A stretch of 64,000 nucleotides of DNA from Clostridia bacterium (GTDB taxonomy: Bacteria; Bacillota; Clostridia; Christensenellales; UBA3700), in NCBI GenBank assembly GCA_029060025.1, contig JAIDUV010000027.1, positions 1 to 64,000 on the forward strand, given 5' to 3'. Position 1 is the stretch's first letter, and each line of letters starts with the position of its first letter. Of the stretch, positions 33,081-41,841 are shown in pieces. The position numbers and the translations under genes were made by a program. Under the pieces are notes generated by a model, which did no database searches, was not told the DNA's origin, and saw nothing but the letters and a program-made list of their open reading frames with translations.

Positions 33081-33515
33081 ATGATAAAGAGCAAATTTGC
33101 AATATATGCATTTCTTTTGATTATCATTATCTTATTTTCGGCAGTAGGGGCCGTGACTCTATACAAAAGTCAGAATAAATTAGACGGTTACGTCAAGACG
33201 AAAGCGGTGGTAGTTGATTACAAAGAAAAGATAGATTACGACGTTGACCGGGGTTATGAAAAGATGTACAGCGAAGTCGTGGAATATACCGTCGACGGAC
33301 AAAAGTATACCGCAAGCAATTCCGTATGGACAAACGCTCCTAAAGCAATAGGCAAAGAAATCGAGATCGCTTATGACCCAAATATGCCGTCTAGATGCGA
33401 ATTTGTCTCAAGCAGTTACTTTTTTCCAATGGTGTGCTTTGGTATTGCAGGCATAACGTTTCTTGTATTTATAGCCCAGATAATCACAGGAATAAAAGCC
33501 AAGAATAGATATTAA
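33081..33515 (+). CDS. DUF3592-family membrane protein (1)
   Basis: The 144-residue protein has an N-terminal membrane helix (FLLIIIILFSAVGAVTLY), an external beta domain (VKTKAVVVDYKEK ... VVEYTVDGQKYTA ... IEIAYDPNMPSRCEF) and a C-terminal helix. This is the DUF3592 plan; the domain function is unknown. It is the first of three co-directional genes; a related protein follows the lipoprotein. Confidence 0.8.
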   Translation: MIKSKFAIYAFLLIIIILFSAVGAVTLYKSQNKLDGYVKTKAVVVDYKEKIDYDVDRGYEKMYSEVVEYTVDGQKYTASNSVWTNAPKAIGKEIEIAYDPNMPSRCEFVSSSYFFPMVCFGIAGITFLVFIAQIITGIKAKNRY

Positions 33516-33541
33516 CATATTTAACGAAGTGTGAGGGAGAT

Positions 33542-34942
33542 ATGAAGAATAGATTTTTATTGTCAATATTGTTGGTTGCCGCAAGCGTTACGACTTGTAT
33601 ATCGTTTTGTGCGTGTAACAAGATAGATATAAAAGAATATCCGCCTGCGCCGACGGCGTATAAGTACCAAGTTGACGGCAGTATTGCTTTATCGTCTGCC
33701 GAGACTGCGCCAATGGGTAATTTAAGTCGCGGTTTTAGAGGCGAGACGTATATTACGTTGGGACGCGACGAAGCATATCCGGATAGCAATGAGCCGTATA
33801 TGCAAAAGTTGGACAACGAGTTGAAAAGACTTGAGGCGGACGGCATTAAAATTATGCAGGTATACGTTTATCTCATTGAGTATTACAATACCTCGATACC
33901 CGACAGCGCATTTGCGCAGTTGAAAGAATATTTTCAGGTTTTAGAGCAAAAGGGGATAAAGATATTGTTGAGGTTTGCTTATGAGACAAACGAAGGACAG
34001 AAGACCGGTCCAAAGACTTCGGACATAGAAAGGCATTGCGCTCAACTCAAAGAGTTTTTTAAAGATAATCTTAATCTTTTCAACAAGACTGTATACGCCC
34101 TTCAAATGGGCTTGATAGGACTCTGGGGAGAGGGACACGGAAGCGTTCATAGACACAACGTCGGCAGGGTGATAAAGGCAGTTGCCGATATGACGCCCAA
34201 AGATACGCCAATTATGGTGCGTACTCCGCAAATGCTTTCGCAAGTGCCAAAGGATATCGAGGATAGATTTGGTATGCACGAAGATTACGTGATTGGATAC
34301 AACGATCCTTGGGTAGCAATAGCCACTGACGACAAAAACTATTATGCTGTGACAAATAAGTGTAAGTACGCTGTGACTGACGGCGAAATGCCTTGGGGAA
34401 GGGCGGGAGTGCCAATTGATACGATAGGCTCGCTTAAAACCGCCGCAGACTTTGCAATGACGAGTTTCTCGTTGGCGCACAACTATACCGAAGAGGGCGA
34501 ACACAATCTTAAGGCGTGGCAGAGCGAGTATTTGACAGAGCAGGATTTGAAAGATAATAATTTACCTTATAATCCCGCATTGTTGACCAACGGCAAAATC
34601 AGCGCTTTTGATTATCTCAAATATCATTTAGGGTATCAGTTGGTTGCGTCAAATCTTGAGATAAAAGACGGCAGGGCATCGTTTATGATAACAAATTATG
34701 GCTTTGCCTGTCCATACGGCTACGATATGAAGATTTTCGTTGACGGCAAGCAGGTGACAACTCAAGAGGAGTATTCGTGGAATAACTTGACGCAGTTTGG
34801 ACAAAGCGTATTTAGTTTTGCTTACGACGGCGGAGATATCGAGGTGGAGTTTGTCAATCGCAGGGATAGCGCAGATACTATAGAATTTTTTAACGACGTA
34901 CCTTATGAGAACGGCCGCAACGTCATATACAGAGCGAAGTAA
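33542..34942 (+). CDS. DUF4874/DUF4832 lipoprotein, glycosidase-like
   Basis: The 466-residue protein has a signal sequence ending SFCACNK, a possible lipobox with Cys at about residue 22-24. The body matches DUF4874 followed by DUF4832: IMQVYVYLIEYYNT, GIKILLRFAYETNEGQ, MGLIGLWGEGHGS and EMPWGRAG. The fold is a TIM barrel like those of glycoside hydrolases, with a beta domain at the end. Acidic residues in the barrel (GLWGEGHG) could be catalytic, but no activity is established to my knowledge. It is exported and membrane-attached, and sits between two DUF3592 proteins. Confidence 0.82.
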   Translation: MKNRFLLSILLVAASVTTCISFCACNKIDIKEYPPAPTAYKYQVDGSIALSSAETAPMGNLSRGFRGETYITLGRDEAYPDSNEPYMQKLDNELKRLEADGIKIMQVYVYLIEYYNTSIPDSAFAQLKEYFQVLEQKGIKILLRFAYETNEGQKTGPKTSDIERHCAQLKEFFKDNLNLFNKTVYALQMGLIGLWGEGHGSVHRHNVGRVIKAVADMTPKDTPIMVRTPQMLSQVPKDIEDRFGMHEDYVIGYNDPWVAIATDDKNYYAVTNKCKYAVTDGEMPWGRAGVPIDTIGSLKTAADFAMTSFSLAHNYTEEGEHNLKAWQSEYLTEQDLKDNNLPYNPALLTNGKISAFDYLKYHLGYQLVASNLEIKDGRASFMITNYGFACPYGYDMKIFVDGKQVTTQEEYSWNNLTQFGQSVFSFAYDGGDIEVEFVNRRDSADTIEFFNDVPYENGRNVIYRAK

Positions 34943-34966
34943 AAATAAATTGTCAAGGAGAAAATT

Positions 34967-35428
34967 ATGGCAAGCAATGGCAAAATCACAAACTTAAAAT
35001 TTTTTGTTTTGTTGGCAATAGTAATTGTCGTTGTCGGCGTAGGGATTCTTGTTTGCGATCAAATTGTATATAGAGGATACGTTAGGATAAAAGCGACTAT
35101 AGTCGGTTACGAAGAAAATGCGGGATATGACAGAGATGAAGATAGAAGTTCATCCACTTATGCCGAAATAGTATCGTACACGGTTGATGGGAAGACTTAT
35201 AGCGCGAAAAATCCTAGTTATTCAAGTAAACTCAAATTAGAAACAGGCAAACAAATTGATATTGCCTACGATCCAAATGATCCGTCGCACTGCGTTTTTG
35301 TCGCAAGCAGAATTAAACTGTCAATGGCTTTGATTGCGATTGGCGGAGCAACTATGCTTGTATGCATAATAATCGCAGTATCAAAAAGACGTAATACGTT
35401 CCATATCAATAGTGAAACCCTGACTTGA
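34967..35428 (+). CDS. DUF3592-family membrane protein (2)
   Basis: A 153-residue paralog of the protein at 33081: N-terminal helix (FFVLLAIVIVVVGVGILVC), the same core (IVSYTVDGKTYSAKNP, IDIAYDPNDPSHCVF) and a C-terminal helix, here longer and followed by a basic tail. A ribosome site AAGGAG precedes the ATG. The two paralogs flank the lipoprotein, suggesting an old duplication within the operon. Confidence 0.8.
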   Translation: MASNGKITNLKFFVLLAIVIVVVGVGILVCDQIVYRGYVRIKATIVGYEENAGYDRDEDRSSSTYAEIVSYTVDGKTYSAKNPSYSSKLKLETGKQIDIAYDPNDPSHCVFVASRIKLSMALIAIGGATMLVCIIIAVSKRRNTFHINSETLT

Positions 35429-35463
35429 TAATTTGCTTTATTAAAGATTATCGCGTACATTAT

Positions 35464-35492
35464 TTGACAAATATATTTCGCCATTTTATAAT
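35464..35492 (+). promoter_or_regulatory. Promoter of mscL
   Basis: TTGACA, 17-base spacer, TATAAT, about 30 bases before the ATG. Confidence 0.75.
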
Positions 35493-35521
35493 CTTATTGA
35501 AAATATTTTTAGGAGTAATTT

Positions 35522-36274
35522 ATGAGTAAAAAAAATAAGAAGAAAAGCACGTTTTTTTCAGACTTTAAAGCATTTATTACAAAAGGCAACGTGATGGATA
35601 TGGCTGTCGGCGTTGTTATCGGCGGAGCCTTCAGCGCAATCGTCAACAGCCTTGTCAACGATATTATTATGCCGCTTCTCAATCTTGCAACAGGCGACGG
35701 AGTAAAGGGGTTGTCTGTCGTACTCAACGGCGTAGATAAGTATCTTGCCGACGGCTCTATCAATCCAGAGGCAGTCTTGTGGAATTACGGCAACTTTTTG
35801 CAGACGATCATCAACTTTTTGATTATTGCGCTGTGTATATTCACGACGCTACGTATTATTATGAATATCAGAAAGGCAAGCGAAAAGATTGCAGAGAAGG
35901 CAAAACAGGAAATTCAAGGCAATGAGCAACAAGTCGCAGATCAAGCGGCGCAGGAAGCAGTGGCTGACGTTGCGGAAGAGGCAAAGGTCGAGGACACAAC
36001 TCCTATAGAGGCGGTCAAGACTCAAGAAAATGCCGTAGCAGAAGTTAAGGCTGAAGAGGGCGCAGAGCCGACTCAAGATAAAAAAGAAGTTGAGATAGAA
36101 GTCGTTGTCGAAACTGTTGAGGAAGCAGTTGAGGCAAAAGAAACTCAAGAAGACTTGCTCAAACAAATCAGAGACTTGCTTGCGACAATGCAACCTAAGA
36201 AGAGTGAAAAGCCGTCCGCTGCAAAGACTGCGACAAAGACGACTGCAAAAAAGACTACGAAGTCTGCAAAATAA
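35522..36274 (+). CDS. mscL: Large-conductance mechanosensitive channel with long charged tail
   Basis: Residues 1-125 are a standard MscL: FKAFITKGNVMDMAVGVVIG in the first helix, the conserved IMPLLN, and the second helix TIINFLIIALCIFTTLRII. It forms a pentameric safety valve that opens under turgor stress. The protein is 250 residues instead of the usual 130-150; the additional 120 residues are acidic and Ala/Glu/Val-rich and then change to a lysine/alanine/threonine end (AAKTATKTTAKKTTKSAK) like a histone H1 tail. The extension is cytoplasmic and probably disordered. It has its own promoter and terminator. Confidence 0.93.
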   Translation: MSKKNKKKSTFFSDFKAFITKGNVMDMAVGVVIGGAFSAIVNSLVNDIIMPLLNLATGDGVKGLSVVLNGVDKYLADGSINPEAVLWNYGNFLQTIINFLIIALCIFTTLRIIMNIRKASEKIAEKAKQEIQGNEQQVADQAAQEAVADVAEEAKVEDTTPIEAVKTQENAVAEVKAEEGAEPTQDKKEVEIEVVVETVEEAVEAKETQEDLLKQIRDLLATMQPKKSEKPSAAKTATKTTAKKTTKSAK

Positions 36275-36292
36275 TGACAATTAAAATAATAG

Positions 36293-36324
36293 ACCGCTTT
36301 TGTTGAATCAAAGGCGGTTTTTTT
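36293..36324 (+). terminator. Terminator of mscL
   Basis: ACCGCTTTTG, loop TTGAAT, CAAAGGCGGT, then six T. Confidence 0.88.
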
Positions 36325-36346
36325 ATATGCAAAATTTAAGTTCGTA

Positions 36347-36375
36347 TTGAAAAACGCCGTTTTGTGTGGTATAAT
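36347..36375 (+). promoter_or_regulatory. Promoter of the comF-like gene
   Basis: TTGAAA, 17-base spacer, TATAAT; the ATG follows about 11 bases after the -10, so the leader is very short or absent and there is no ribosome site. Confidence 0.55.
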
Positions 36376-36385
36376 AATTTAAAAT

Positions 36386-37147
36386 ATGCAAAAGAAAAAA
36401 TTAAAAGAATTTTTCCGTAAGATATTGTCGGAAATATTCGTAGATAAGTATAACTGTATCGTTTGCGACAGCGAGTTGCAAGAGAAGTCTAGGTATGGGC
36501 TTTGCGAAGACTGTAAGAGCAAATTGCGTTTTGTCGGTGACAAGATATGCAAAAAGTGCGGTAGACTTCAACTCAACGAGGCTGATTATTGTCTCACCTG
36601 CAAAGAGCATAAGCGCGAATTTGATTTTGCTCGCTCCTGCGTGGTATACGACGACGTCGCAAAAGAAATCGTAAGAGGTATAAAATTTGGCGGTAAGAAA
36701 TACTTCGCCAAGTATATTGGGAATTTTCTTGCTCAGAAGTATCAAGAGACTTTTGACGGAGTGGATATTGACGTAATCGTACCAGTGCCGCTGACGAAGA
36801 AAAAGCAAATCATAAGGGGTTATAATCAATCTTGGGAAATAGCCAAGAGATTTGCAGAAACAGTGGATTTGACGGCTGACGACAAAATTGTGGCAAAGGT
36901 CAAAGATAATCAAGAGCAGGCAAGATTGAGCGGCAAAGAACGCGAAGAAAATATTTTGGACGCCTTTGAAGTCAAACTTTTGGAGAGAGTCGAGGGTAAA
37001 AGAGTGCTTATCATAGACGACGTTATGACTACGGGCAGTACGGCAAGCGAAATTGCAAGGGCGTTGAAGAAGGCAAAGGCTGAGGCAGTATATTTGTTGA
37101 CTTTTGCAAGTACTAAATATAAAGTCGAAGAAAATCAAGAAGAGTGA
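36386..37147 (+). CDS. ComF-family phosphoribosyltransferase-like protein
   Basis: The 253-residue protein has an N-terminal four-Cys zinc module (CIVCDSE...CEDCK...CKKCGR...CLTCK) and a C-terminal PRTase domain with VLIIDDVMTTGSTASEIARAL, the diphosphate-binding loop. The middle stretch VPVPLTKKKQIIRGYNQSW is typical of ComF. ComF acts in DNA uptake in competent species, with a broader role in strand handling suspected. No other competence genes are visible here. Confidence 0.9.
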   Translation: MQKKKLKEFFRKILSEIFVDKYNCIVCDSELQEKSRYGLCEDCKSKLRFVGDKICKKCGRLQLNEADYCLTCKEHKREFDFARSCVVYDDVAKEIVRGIKFGGKKYFAKYIGNFLAQKYQETFDGVDIDVIVPVPLTKKKQIIRGYNQSWEIAKRFAETVDLTADDKIVAKVKDNQEQARLSGKEREENILDAFEVKLLERVEGKRVLIIDDVMTTGSTASEIARALKKAKAEAVYLLTFASTKYKVEENQEE

Positions 37148-37149
37148 CC

Positions 37150-37320
37150 GACTGTGTATAGACGCTCGACTTGCTCGCTATGCCGTCGCTACGCTCCTTA
37201 CAGCCTTATTTTTGCCCTATCGTCGGAACTTGGAAGTCGACGTGTACGCAAAGTACATTTGACGACTTAGTATCGCCCTAGCGCGGACAAAAATAAGACT
37301 AATCTTAACAGTCGTTATTG
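37150..37320. repeat. Interspersed hairpin-forming repeat, copy B
   Basis: CTTATTTTTG (37205) pairs with CAAAAATAAG (37288), enclosing GTCGACGTGTACGCAAAGTA, the core shared with copy A at about 29617. No gene in this gap. Confidence 0.5.
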
Positions 37321-37363
37321 GCTGATTAGAAAAAATATAATGCTATACGGCATTGGGGGAAAT

Positions 37364-39028
37364 ATGAAGACAAGATGGTATAAAGACGCAGTAATTTATC
37401 AAATTTATCCGCGTAGTTTTTGTGATGGAAACGGTGACGGCATAGGCGATATAAGGGGTATTATATCAAAACTCGATTATATCAAAAGCCTTGGCGTGGA
37501 TGCGGTATGGCTTTCGCCTGTCTACAAGTCTCCCAACGACGACAACGGCTATGACATAAGCGATTATAGGGATATAATGGACGAGTTCGGCACTCTTGAC
37601 GATTGGAAAGAGATGATTGACGGTATGCATAGCCGAGACATACGGCTTATTATGGACTTGGTCGTCAATCATACGTCAGACGAACACGCTTGGTTTGTCG
37701 AAAGCAGAAACAAAGACAGCGAGTATAGAGATTATTATATCTGGCGAAAAGGCAGAGGCAAGAACGGTAAGAAACCGCCCAACAATTGGACGTCCAACTT
37801 CGTCGGTCCTGCGTGGGAATACGACGAGCAAAGCGGAGAATGGTATCTGCATTTGTTCTCCAAAAAACAACCCGATCTCAATTGGGAAAATCCAAAGGTA
37901 CGTCAAGAAGTGGCGGATATATGCAATTATTGGTTTGACTTGGGCGTGGATGGATTTAGGTGCGACGTAATTACTTATATATCCAAAAAAGACGGCTTGC
38001 CCGACGGTAAGTTGAAATTCCCTCTTGTCGGAGACGAAAATTATATCGTCGGTCCAAATTATCACAAGTATATTCACGAACTCAACGAGAGGAGTTTTTC
38101 CAGATACGACAGTATGACGGTAGGAGAATCTATAGGCATCACTCCCGACAACGCTTTTGACGCAATTGACGAGAGCGTGGGCGAACTTGATACGGTCTTC
38201 AGTTTTGATCATATGGGCGTGGACTTCAAATTTAAAGTATTGCCGTCGAAGTTTAATTTTGTCAAATACAAAAAGATTTTGAATAGGTGGCAACAACTTC
38301 CCAAGACTTGTCAGCCTACGATATTCCTTGAAAATCACGATTATCCACGCTGCTTGCCAAGATTTACGGGGGATTACGGCGACAGACGTGAACTTGCAGG
38401 TATGGCTCTTGCCACTTCGATGCTCTTTATGAGAGCAACGCCGTATATCTATCAAGGTCAGGAGATAGGTATGACGAATTGCGCTTTCAAGCAAGAAGAC
38501 TATAAGGACATTATGTCCGTCAATGCTTTGAGTATGATAAAAAAAGTATGTCCGCTTCTTTTGCCGTATGCGCGCAAAGTATTACTAAAAAGGGCAAGAG
38601 ATCACGCGCGTACTCCAATGCAATGGACGGCAGGGGATAACGCGGGTTTTTCGACAGCAGAGCCCTGGATGGTCGTCAATCCCAATTACAAGGAGATAAA
38701 CGTTGAGGACAGCGAGAAAAGAAGCGATAGTCTGCTCAATTTTTACCGCAAGGCGTTGGCATTCCGCAAGGGCAAAGAAGTGATTATCAACGGTGACTTT
38801 AGACTTGTTTGTCCAAAGAGTAAGGATATCTTTGCATATATAAGAGAATGCGAAGGCAAAAGGCTATTCGTGATAGTCAATTTCAAAAATAAGCAGGTGA
38901 ATTTCAAACTTCCAAAAGAATTGACTTTTGACAACTGCGCTTTGGCTCTTTTTAATTATGCGGACTCTCCCAAAGTCTTGAATAGTATGAAGTTGAGGGA
39001 ATACGAAGCGATAGTATATGAACTTTAA
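37364..39028 (+). CDS. GH13 alpha-glucosidase (oligo-1,6-glucosidase type)
   Basis: The start is the ATG at 37364 behind GGGGGA. The 554-residue enzyme shows the GH13 order: WWKDAVIYQIYPRSF-like start, MDLVVNHTSDEH, nucleophile Asp201 in DGFRCDVI, acid/base Glu255 in TVGESIG and Asp326 in ENHDYPR. The subgroup contains oligo-1,6-glucosidase, alpha-glucosidase and trehalose-6-phosphate hydrolase; I cannot separate these by eye. There is no signal peptide, so it acts on imported sugar in the cytoplasm, which fits the sugar symporter gene that follows on the other strand. Confidence 0.9.
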   Translation: MKTRWYKDAVIYQIYPRSFCDGNGDGIGDIRGIISKLDYIKSLGVDAVWLSPVYKSPNDDNGYDISDYRDIMDEFGTLDDWKEMIDGMHSRDIRLIMDLVVNHTSDEHAWFVESRNKDSEYRDYYIWRKGRGKNGKKPPNNWTSNFVGPAWEYDEQSGEWYLHLFSKKQPDLNWENPKVRQEVADICNYWFDLGVDGFRCDVITYISKKDGLPDGKLKFPLVGDENYIVGPNYHKYIHELNERSFSRYDSMTVGESIGITPDNAFDAIDESVGELDTVFSFDHMGVDFKFKVLPSKFNFVKYKKILNRWQQLPKTCQPTIFLENHDYPRCLPRFTGDYGDRRELAGMALATSMLFMRATPYIYQGQEIGMTNCAFKQEDYKDIMSVNALSMIKKVCPLLLPYARKVLLKRARDHARTPMQWTAGDNAGFSTAEPWMVVNPNYKEINVEDSEKRSDSLLNFYRKALAFRKGKEVIINGDFRLVCPKSKDIFAYIRECEGKRLFVIVNFKNKQVNFKLPKELTFDNCALALFNYADSPKVLNSMKLREYEAIVYEL

Positions 39029-39104
39029 ATTTACCGCTAACGTCAAATAATGTAGCAATTGAGAACGTGTTAGATGAGTTTTGCGAAATCTAAAGGCTTG
39101 CTAT

Positions 39105-39136
39105 AAATGAGATTTATCGACTGCGCTCAAAATGAC
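39105..39136. repeat. Interspersed palindromic repeat, single arm
   Basis: AAATGAGATTTATCGACTGC then GCTCAAAATGAC, same family as 18320-18400. Confidence 0.55.
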
Positions 39137-39175
39137 TTAAAACACAGTCTATTAACATAATAAACACGACGTAAA

Positions 39176-39211
39176 ATGCGCCTCCTCGTTTAGTTCATCG
39201 AAGAGGCGCAT
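39176..39211 (-). terminator. Hairpin terminator between convergent genes
   Basis: ATGCGCCTC pairs with GAGGCGCAT. It ends the symporter gene on the minus strand and may act both ways. Confidence 0.65.
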
Positions 39212-39234
39212 AGTTGTTATGGATAATATTATAT

Positions 39235-40884
39235 TTATTCTTTCTTGGACGGATTTTCTTGTTCTTCCGCGACTTCTTTAGTTATTGCTTGAGTAGTAAC
39301 ATCTCCGCCTTTTTCTAAAGAATTATCGCTGATTTCGGGAGTGGCTACTTGAATGTCAGGCGTTGCGTCGGGTGATTGCGGAGTATTCTCCGTATCAGAT
39401 TCAGCCAAATGTTGAAGACGCTGAGCGCGCAATACCTCAAGTTGTTTGTTGATGGCGTCTCGCTTTTTGGTAGTAAGTCTATAGCCAATCATAGGCAGTA
39501 GAGACAGCACAAAGCACAGACCTACGAATATAGTGTAGAAGAATACAAGTCTTATCTTTGTCGATTGACTTTGAATATCCGTACCTTGTTGATAATTGCA
39601 TACTTTGAGAAGAATCGTGGGAGTAAGAATACCAGTGATAACAGTCATAATAGTGGTGACTATCGTCGACGAAAAACTCACTGTGCCTTCAAGGCGTTTG
39701 CCGCCGCTTTGCAATTCTATCTCATTGAGCACGTCTGCGTTGAATATGTTTGGCAAAAGATTTGAAGAACCAAATTGAAGACCTATTAGGAAAAGACTTG
39801 CAATAAAGGCTATTTGCCAACCTATGCCGCCTTGCTTAAAATAAAGAAATGCAATAAAGAATGCCAATGTGTTGGCGAGCAGAGAATATATGCCGAATAT
39901 TGTGTATACTTTTATTGGATCGATTTTCTTTATCATCTTGCGGACGATAAGCATACTGACGACCGTTCCGATACCGGTGGGTAGTCCTATAAGAATAAAC
40001 TTTGACGTGTCGCCCAATAATGCGCCGGCAACGAAAATACCAAAGCCCATTCCGAGTAATCGCACCTCTCTTATTGCGTTGGTAAGCGTCAAAAACCAAA
40101 AATTCTTGTTCTTTACCACGTGTGACATACCTTCAAAAGGCGAATTCTTTTTTTCGTTGTATGGTACGCGCTCTTTGACTTTGAGCATAGCGTTGACCAT
40201 AAATGCTACGTACAGTATTGCGCACAAACCCAACGCGATAATATACATTGTGTTTTTTGAATAATGTCCGCTTGTTATGTTGCCGTCTTCGTCGTATTTG
40301 TATTGGAAAAATCCAAATATCAATATAATCACGAGCGGAGCAGACTGCATAATGGAATTGAAAAATCCATTTGTGGAGAGAAGCGAATTGCGTTCTTTCT
40401 CGTTGGGGGTCATCACTATTGCTGTTGAGTTTGCCGTAGCCGTAAGAGTGACGAGTCCGTTGTATATCACGTTGACTGCCACCAGATAAAACATTGCCTG
40501 CCAAGTATTGGCGTTGGAAAACGGCGTATAGAACATCAAAAAACCAAACAAGCCCATAGGTATTGCCGATATCAAAGCAATAGGACGGAATTTACCTCTC
40601 TTGCCGTGAAAATTATCAATAAATACCATTATGCCAAATCCTACGACAAAGCCAAGTAAAGCCACAATTACGTTGAGAATTTGTTGATTGGTCTCGTTGA
40701 GTTTGATAATGTTGTTGACGTAATCACTTTTGTAATTGGTAATCATACCGATGAACATACTGTAAAAGCCTGTTCCCAGCACATATGAAAATAATTCGTG
40801 TTTGGAGATATGGTTTTTTGTCGAATCGAGATTGTCGACGGTAATTACGTTGTCTTCAACCTGTCTTGACTTGCGTTTTGACAT
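39235..40884 (-). CDS. GPH-family sugar:cation symporter (MFS_2)
   Basis: The 549-residue membrane protein has about twelve helices and the GPH features: an N-terminal LFSYVLGTGFYSMFIG, GFGIMVFIDNFHGKRGKFRP between helices 2 and 3, and a KVKERVPYNEKK loop. GPH proteins import sugars such as melibiose, lactose or glucuronides with Na+ or H+. The C-terminal 80 residues are polar and acidic and not part of the transporter fold. A GGAGG site precedes the ATG. It probably feeds the GH13 enzyme and other glycosidases nearby. Confidence 0.87.
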   Translation of the reverse strand: MSKRKSRQVEDNVITVDNLDSTKNHISKHELFSYVLGTGFYSMFIGMITNYKSDYVNNIIKLNETNQQILNVIVALLGFVVGFGIMVFIDNFHGKRGKFRPIALISAIPMGLFGFLMFYTPFSNANTWQAMFYLVAVNVIYNGLVTLTATANSTAIVMTPNEKERNSLLSTNGFFNSIMQSAPLVIILIFGFFQYKYDEDGNITSGHYSKNTMYIIALGLCAILYVAFMVNAMLKVKERVPYNEKKNSPFEGMSHVVKNKNFWFLTLTNAIREVRLLGMGFGIFVAGALLGDTSKFILIGLPTGIGTVVSMLIVRKMIKKIDPIKVYTIFGIYSLLANTLAFFIAFLYFKQGGIGWQIAFIASLFLIGLQFGSSNLLPNIFNADVLNEIELQSGGKRLEGTVSFSSTIVTTIMTVITGILTPTILLKVCNYQQGTDIQSQSTKIRLVFFYTIFVGLCFVLSLLPMIGYRLTTKKRDAINKQLEVLRAQRLQHLAESDTENTPQSPDATPDIQVATPEISDNSLEKGGDVTTQAITKEVAEEQENPSKKE

Positions 40885-40945
40885 TTAACCTCCAAAAAAC
40901 TACATAAATTTTCATATTTAATACATAGATATTAAATACTTAATA

Positions 40946-40974
40946 ATTATATCATACATATAATCATATTGCAA
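40946..40974 (-). promoter_or_regulatory. Promoter of the symporter gene
   Basis: Minus strand TTGCAA, 17-base spacer, TATAAT preceded by TGA. The stretch 40975-41165 beyond it holds nothing I can name. Confidence 0.6.
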
Positions 40975-41170
40975 GGGATATAATTAGAAAGTTTTGTTCG
41001 ACAATATTAAACTCTAGGCGGTTATATATTTATTCATTGCGCTTGAGACGTATATGGTTATATAAAAGATAGGCAATTTACCAAATGAATTTGAGTAAAT
41101 TGTAATGTATTAAAGATATTCAACGTAATAGTTTAGATATGAAATCAAATAATAGCGGAATAGATTATAA

Positions 41171-41203
41171 AAAAAGACAAATCTAAATTAGATTTGTCTT
41201 TTT
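41171..41203 (-). terminator. Terminator of tRNA-Asn
   Basis: Near-perfect palindrome AAAAAGACAAATCTAA and complement, giving a T-tract on the minus strand directly after the tRNA. Confidence 0.85.
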
Positions 41204-41279
41204 TGGCGCCCTCAATAGGACTCGAACCTATGACACTGCGGTTAACAGCCGCATGCTCTACCGACTGAGCTATAAGGGC
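41204..41279 (-). tRNA. tRNA-Asn (GTT)
   Basis: Minus strand GCCCTTA acceptor pairs with TGAGGGC, D-arm GCTCAGTCGGTAGAGC, anticodon loop CTGTTAA, T-loop GGTTCGAGTCC, encoded CCA. Confidence 0.96.
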
Positions 41280-41300
41280 AATTTGCTGTTGAGCATATTT

Positions 41301-41329
41301 ATATTAAAGTAAATTGACGTAATTGTCAA
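41301..41329 (-). promoter_or_regulatory. Promoter of tRNA-Asn
   Basis: Minus strand TTGACA, 17-base spacer, TAATAT. Confidence 0.72.
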
Positions 41330-41458
41330 GAGTTTTTTCTCAATTTTTTAAAAAATTGTTTTTACGCTTTAGTTGCGTCAATTTAATATATGAAAAATCT
41401 GATAAATGAGTGCTAACATATAGTAAAAATATATTTGATATAGCAACAGAAATTAGTA

Positions 41459-41488
41459 TTGACAATTATTTTAAAAATTAGTTATACT
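41459..41488 (+). promoter_or_regulatory. Promoter of the 41512 operon
   Basis: TTGACA, 18-base spacer, TATACT. Confidence 0.6.
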
Positions 41489-41511
41489 ATAAAAAGTCAA
41501 GGAGATATATT

Positions 41512-41832
41512 ATGGAACACAATGAGGTTTGGCAATCAATATACAATTCTTTTGCTAAAAGTCCAAGAGACGTGATTACAATTCCAAAGTCAAAAAAGGG
41601 TAAATGGTTTTTTGTTTATACGCAAAAAGACGGCGTATTTATAGAGAAGGGAAGAGAGCATACCGACGCCTGTAAAATCAAAGGAAGAAGACGATTGGAA
41701 GAAAAGAAGTGCAAAGAGATGCTTGACATATATTACAGAAGATGCGACGGACAGAGCGTGGCAAAAGAGGCTGCGTCGACTACGTATAATCAAGTATATT
41801 GGTATGGGATATTTGCCGCATTGGGTATATAG
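41512..41832 (+). CDS. Small basic protein, unknown
   Basis: This 106-residue protein is not one I recognise. It is basic, with a beta-like start (KGKWFFVYTQKDGVFIEKG) followed by helices rich in Lys and Arg (KIKGRRRLEEKKCKEMLD), which may bind nucleic acid. It has no membrane segment. It has a consensus promoter and AAGGAG site and is followed after nine bases by the phosphoesterase gene, with which it is probably co-transcribed. Confidence 0.65.
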   Translation: MEHNEVWQSIYNSFAKSPRDVITIPKSKKGKWFFVYTQKDGVFIEKGREHTDACKIKGRRRLEEKKCKEMLDIYYRRCDGQSVAKEAASTTYNQVYWYGIFAALGI

Positions 41833-41841
41833 GAGGGTATT

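Noticed and set aside
36401-37138. 245-residue minus-strand ORF opposite comF
   Set aside because: The plus strand has clear ComF motifs; the minus ORF has no recognisable motif or ribosome site.
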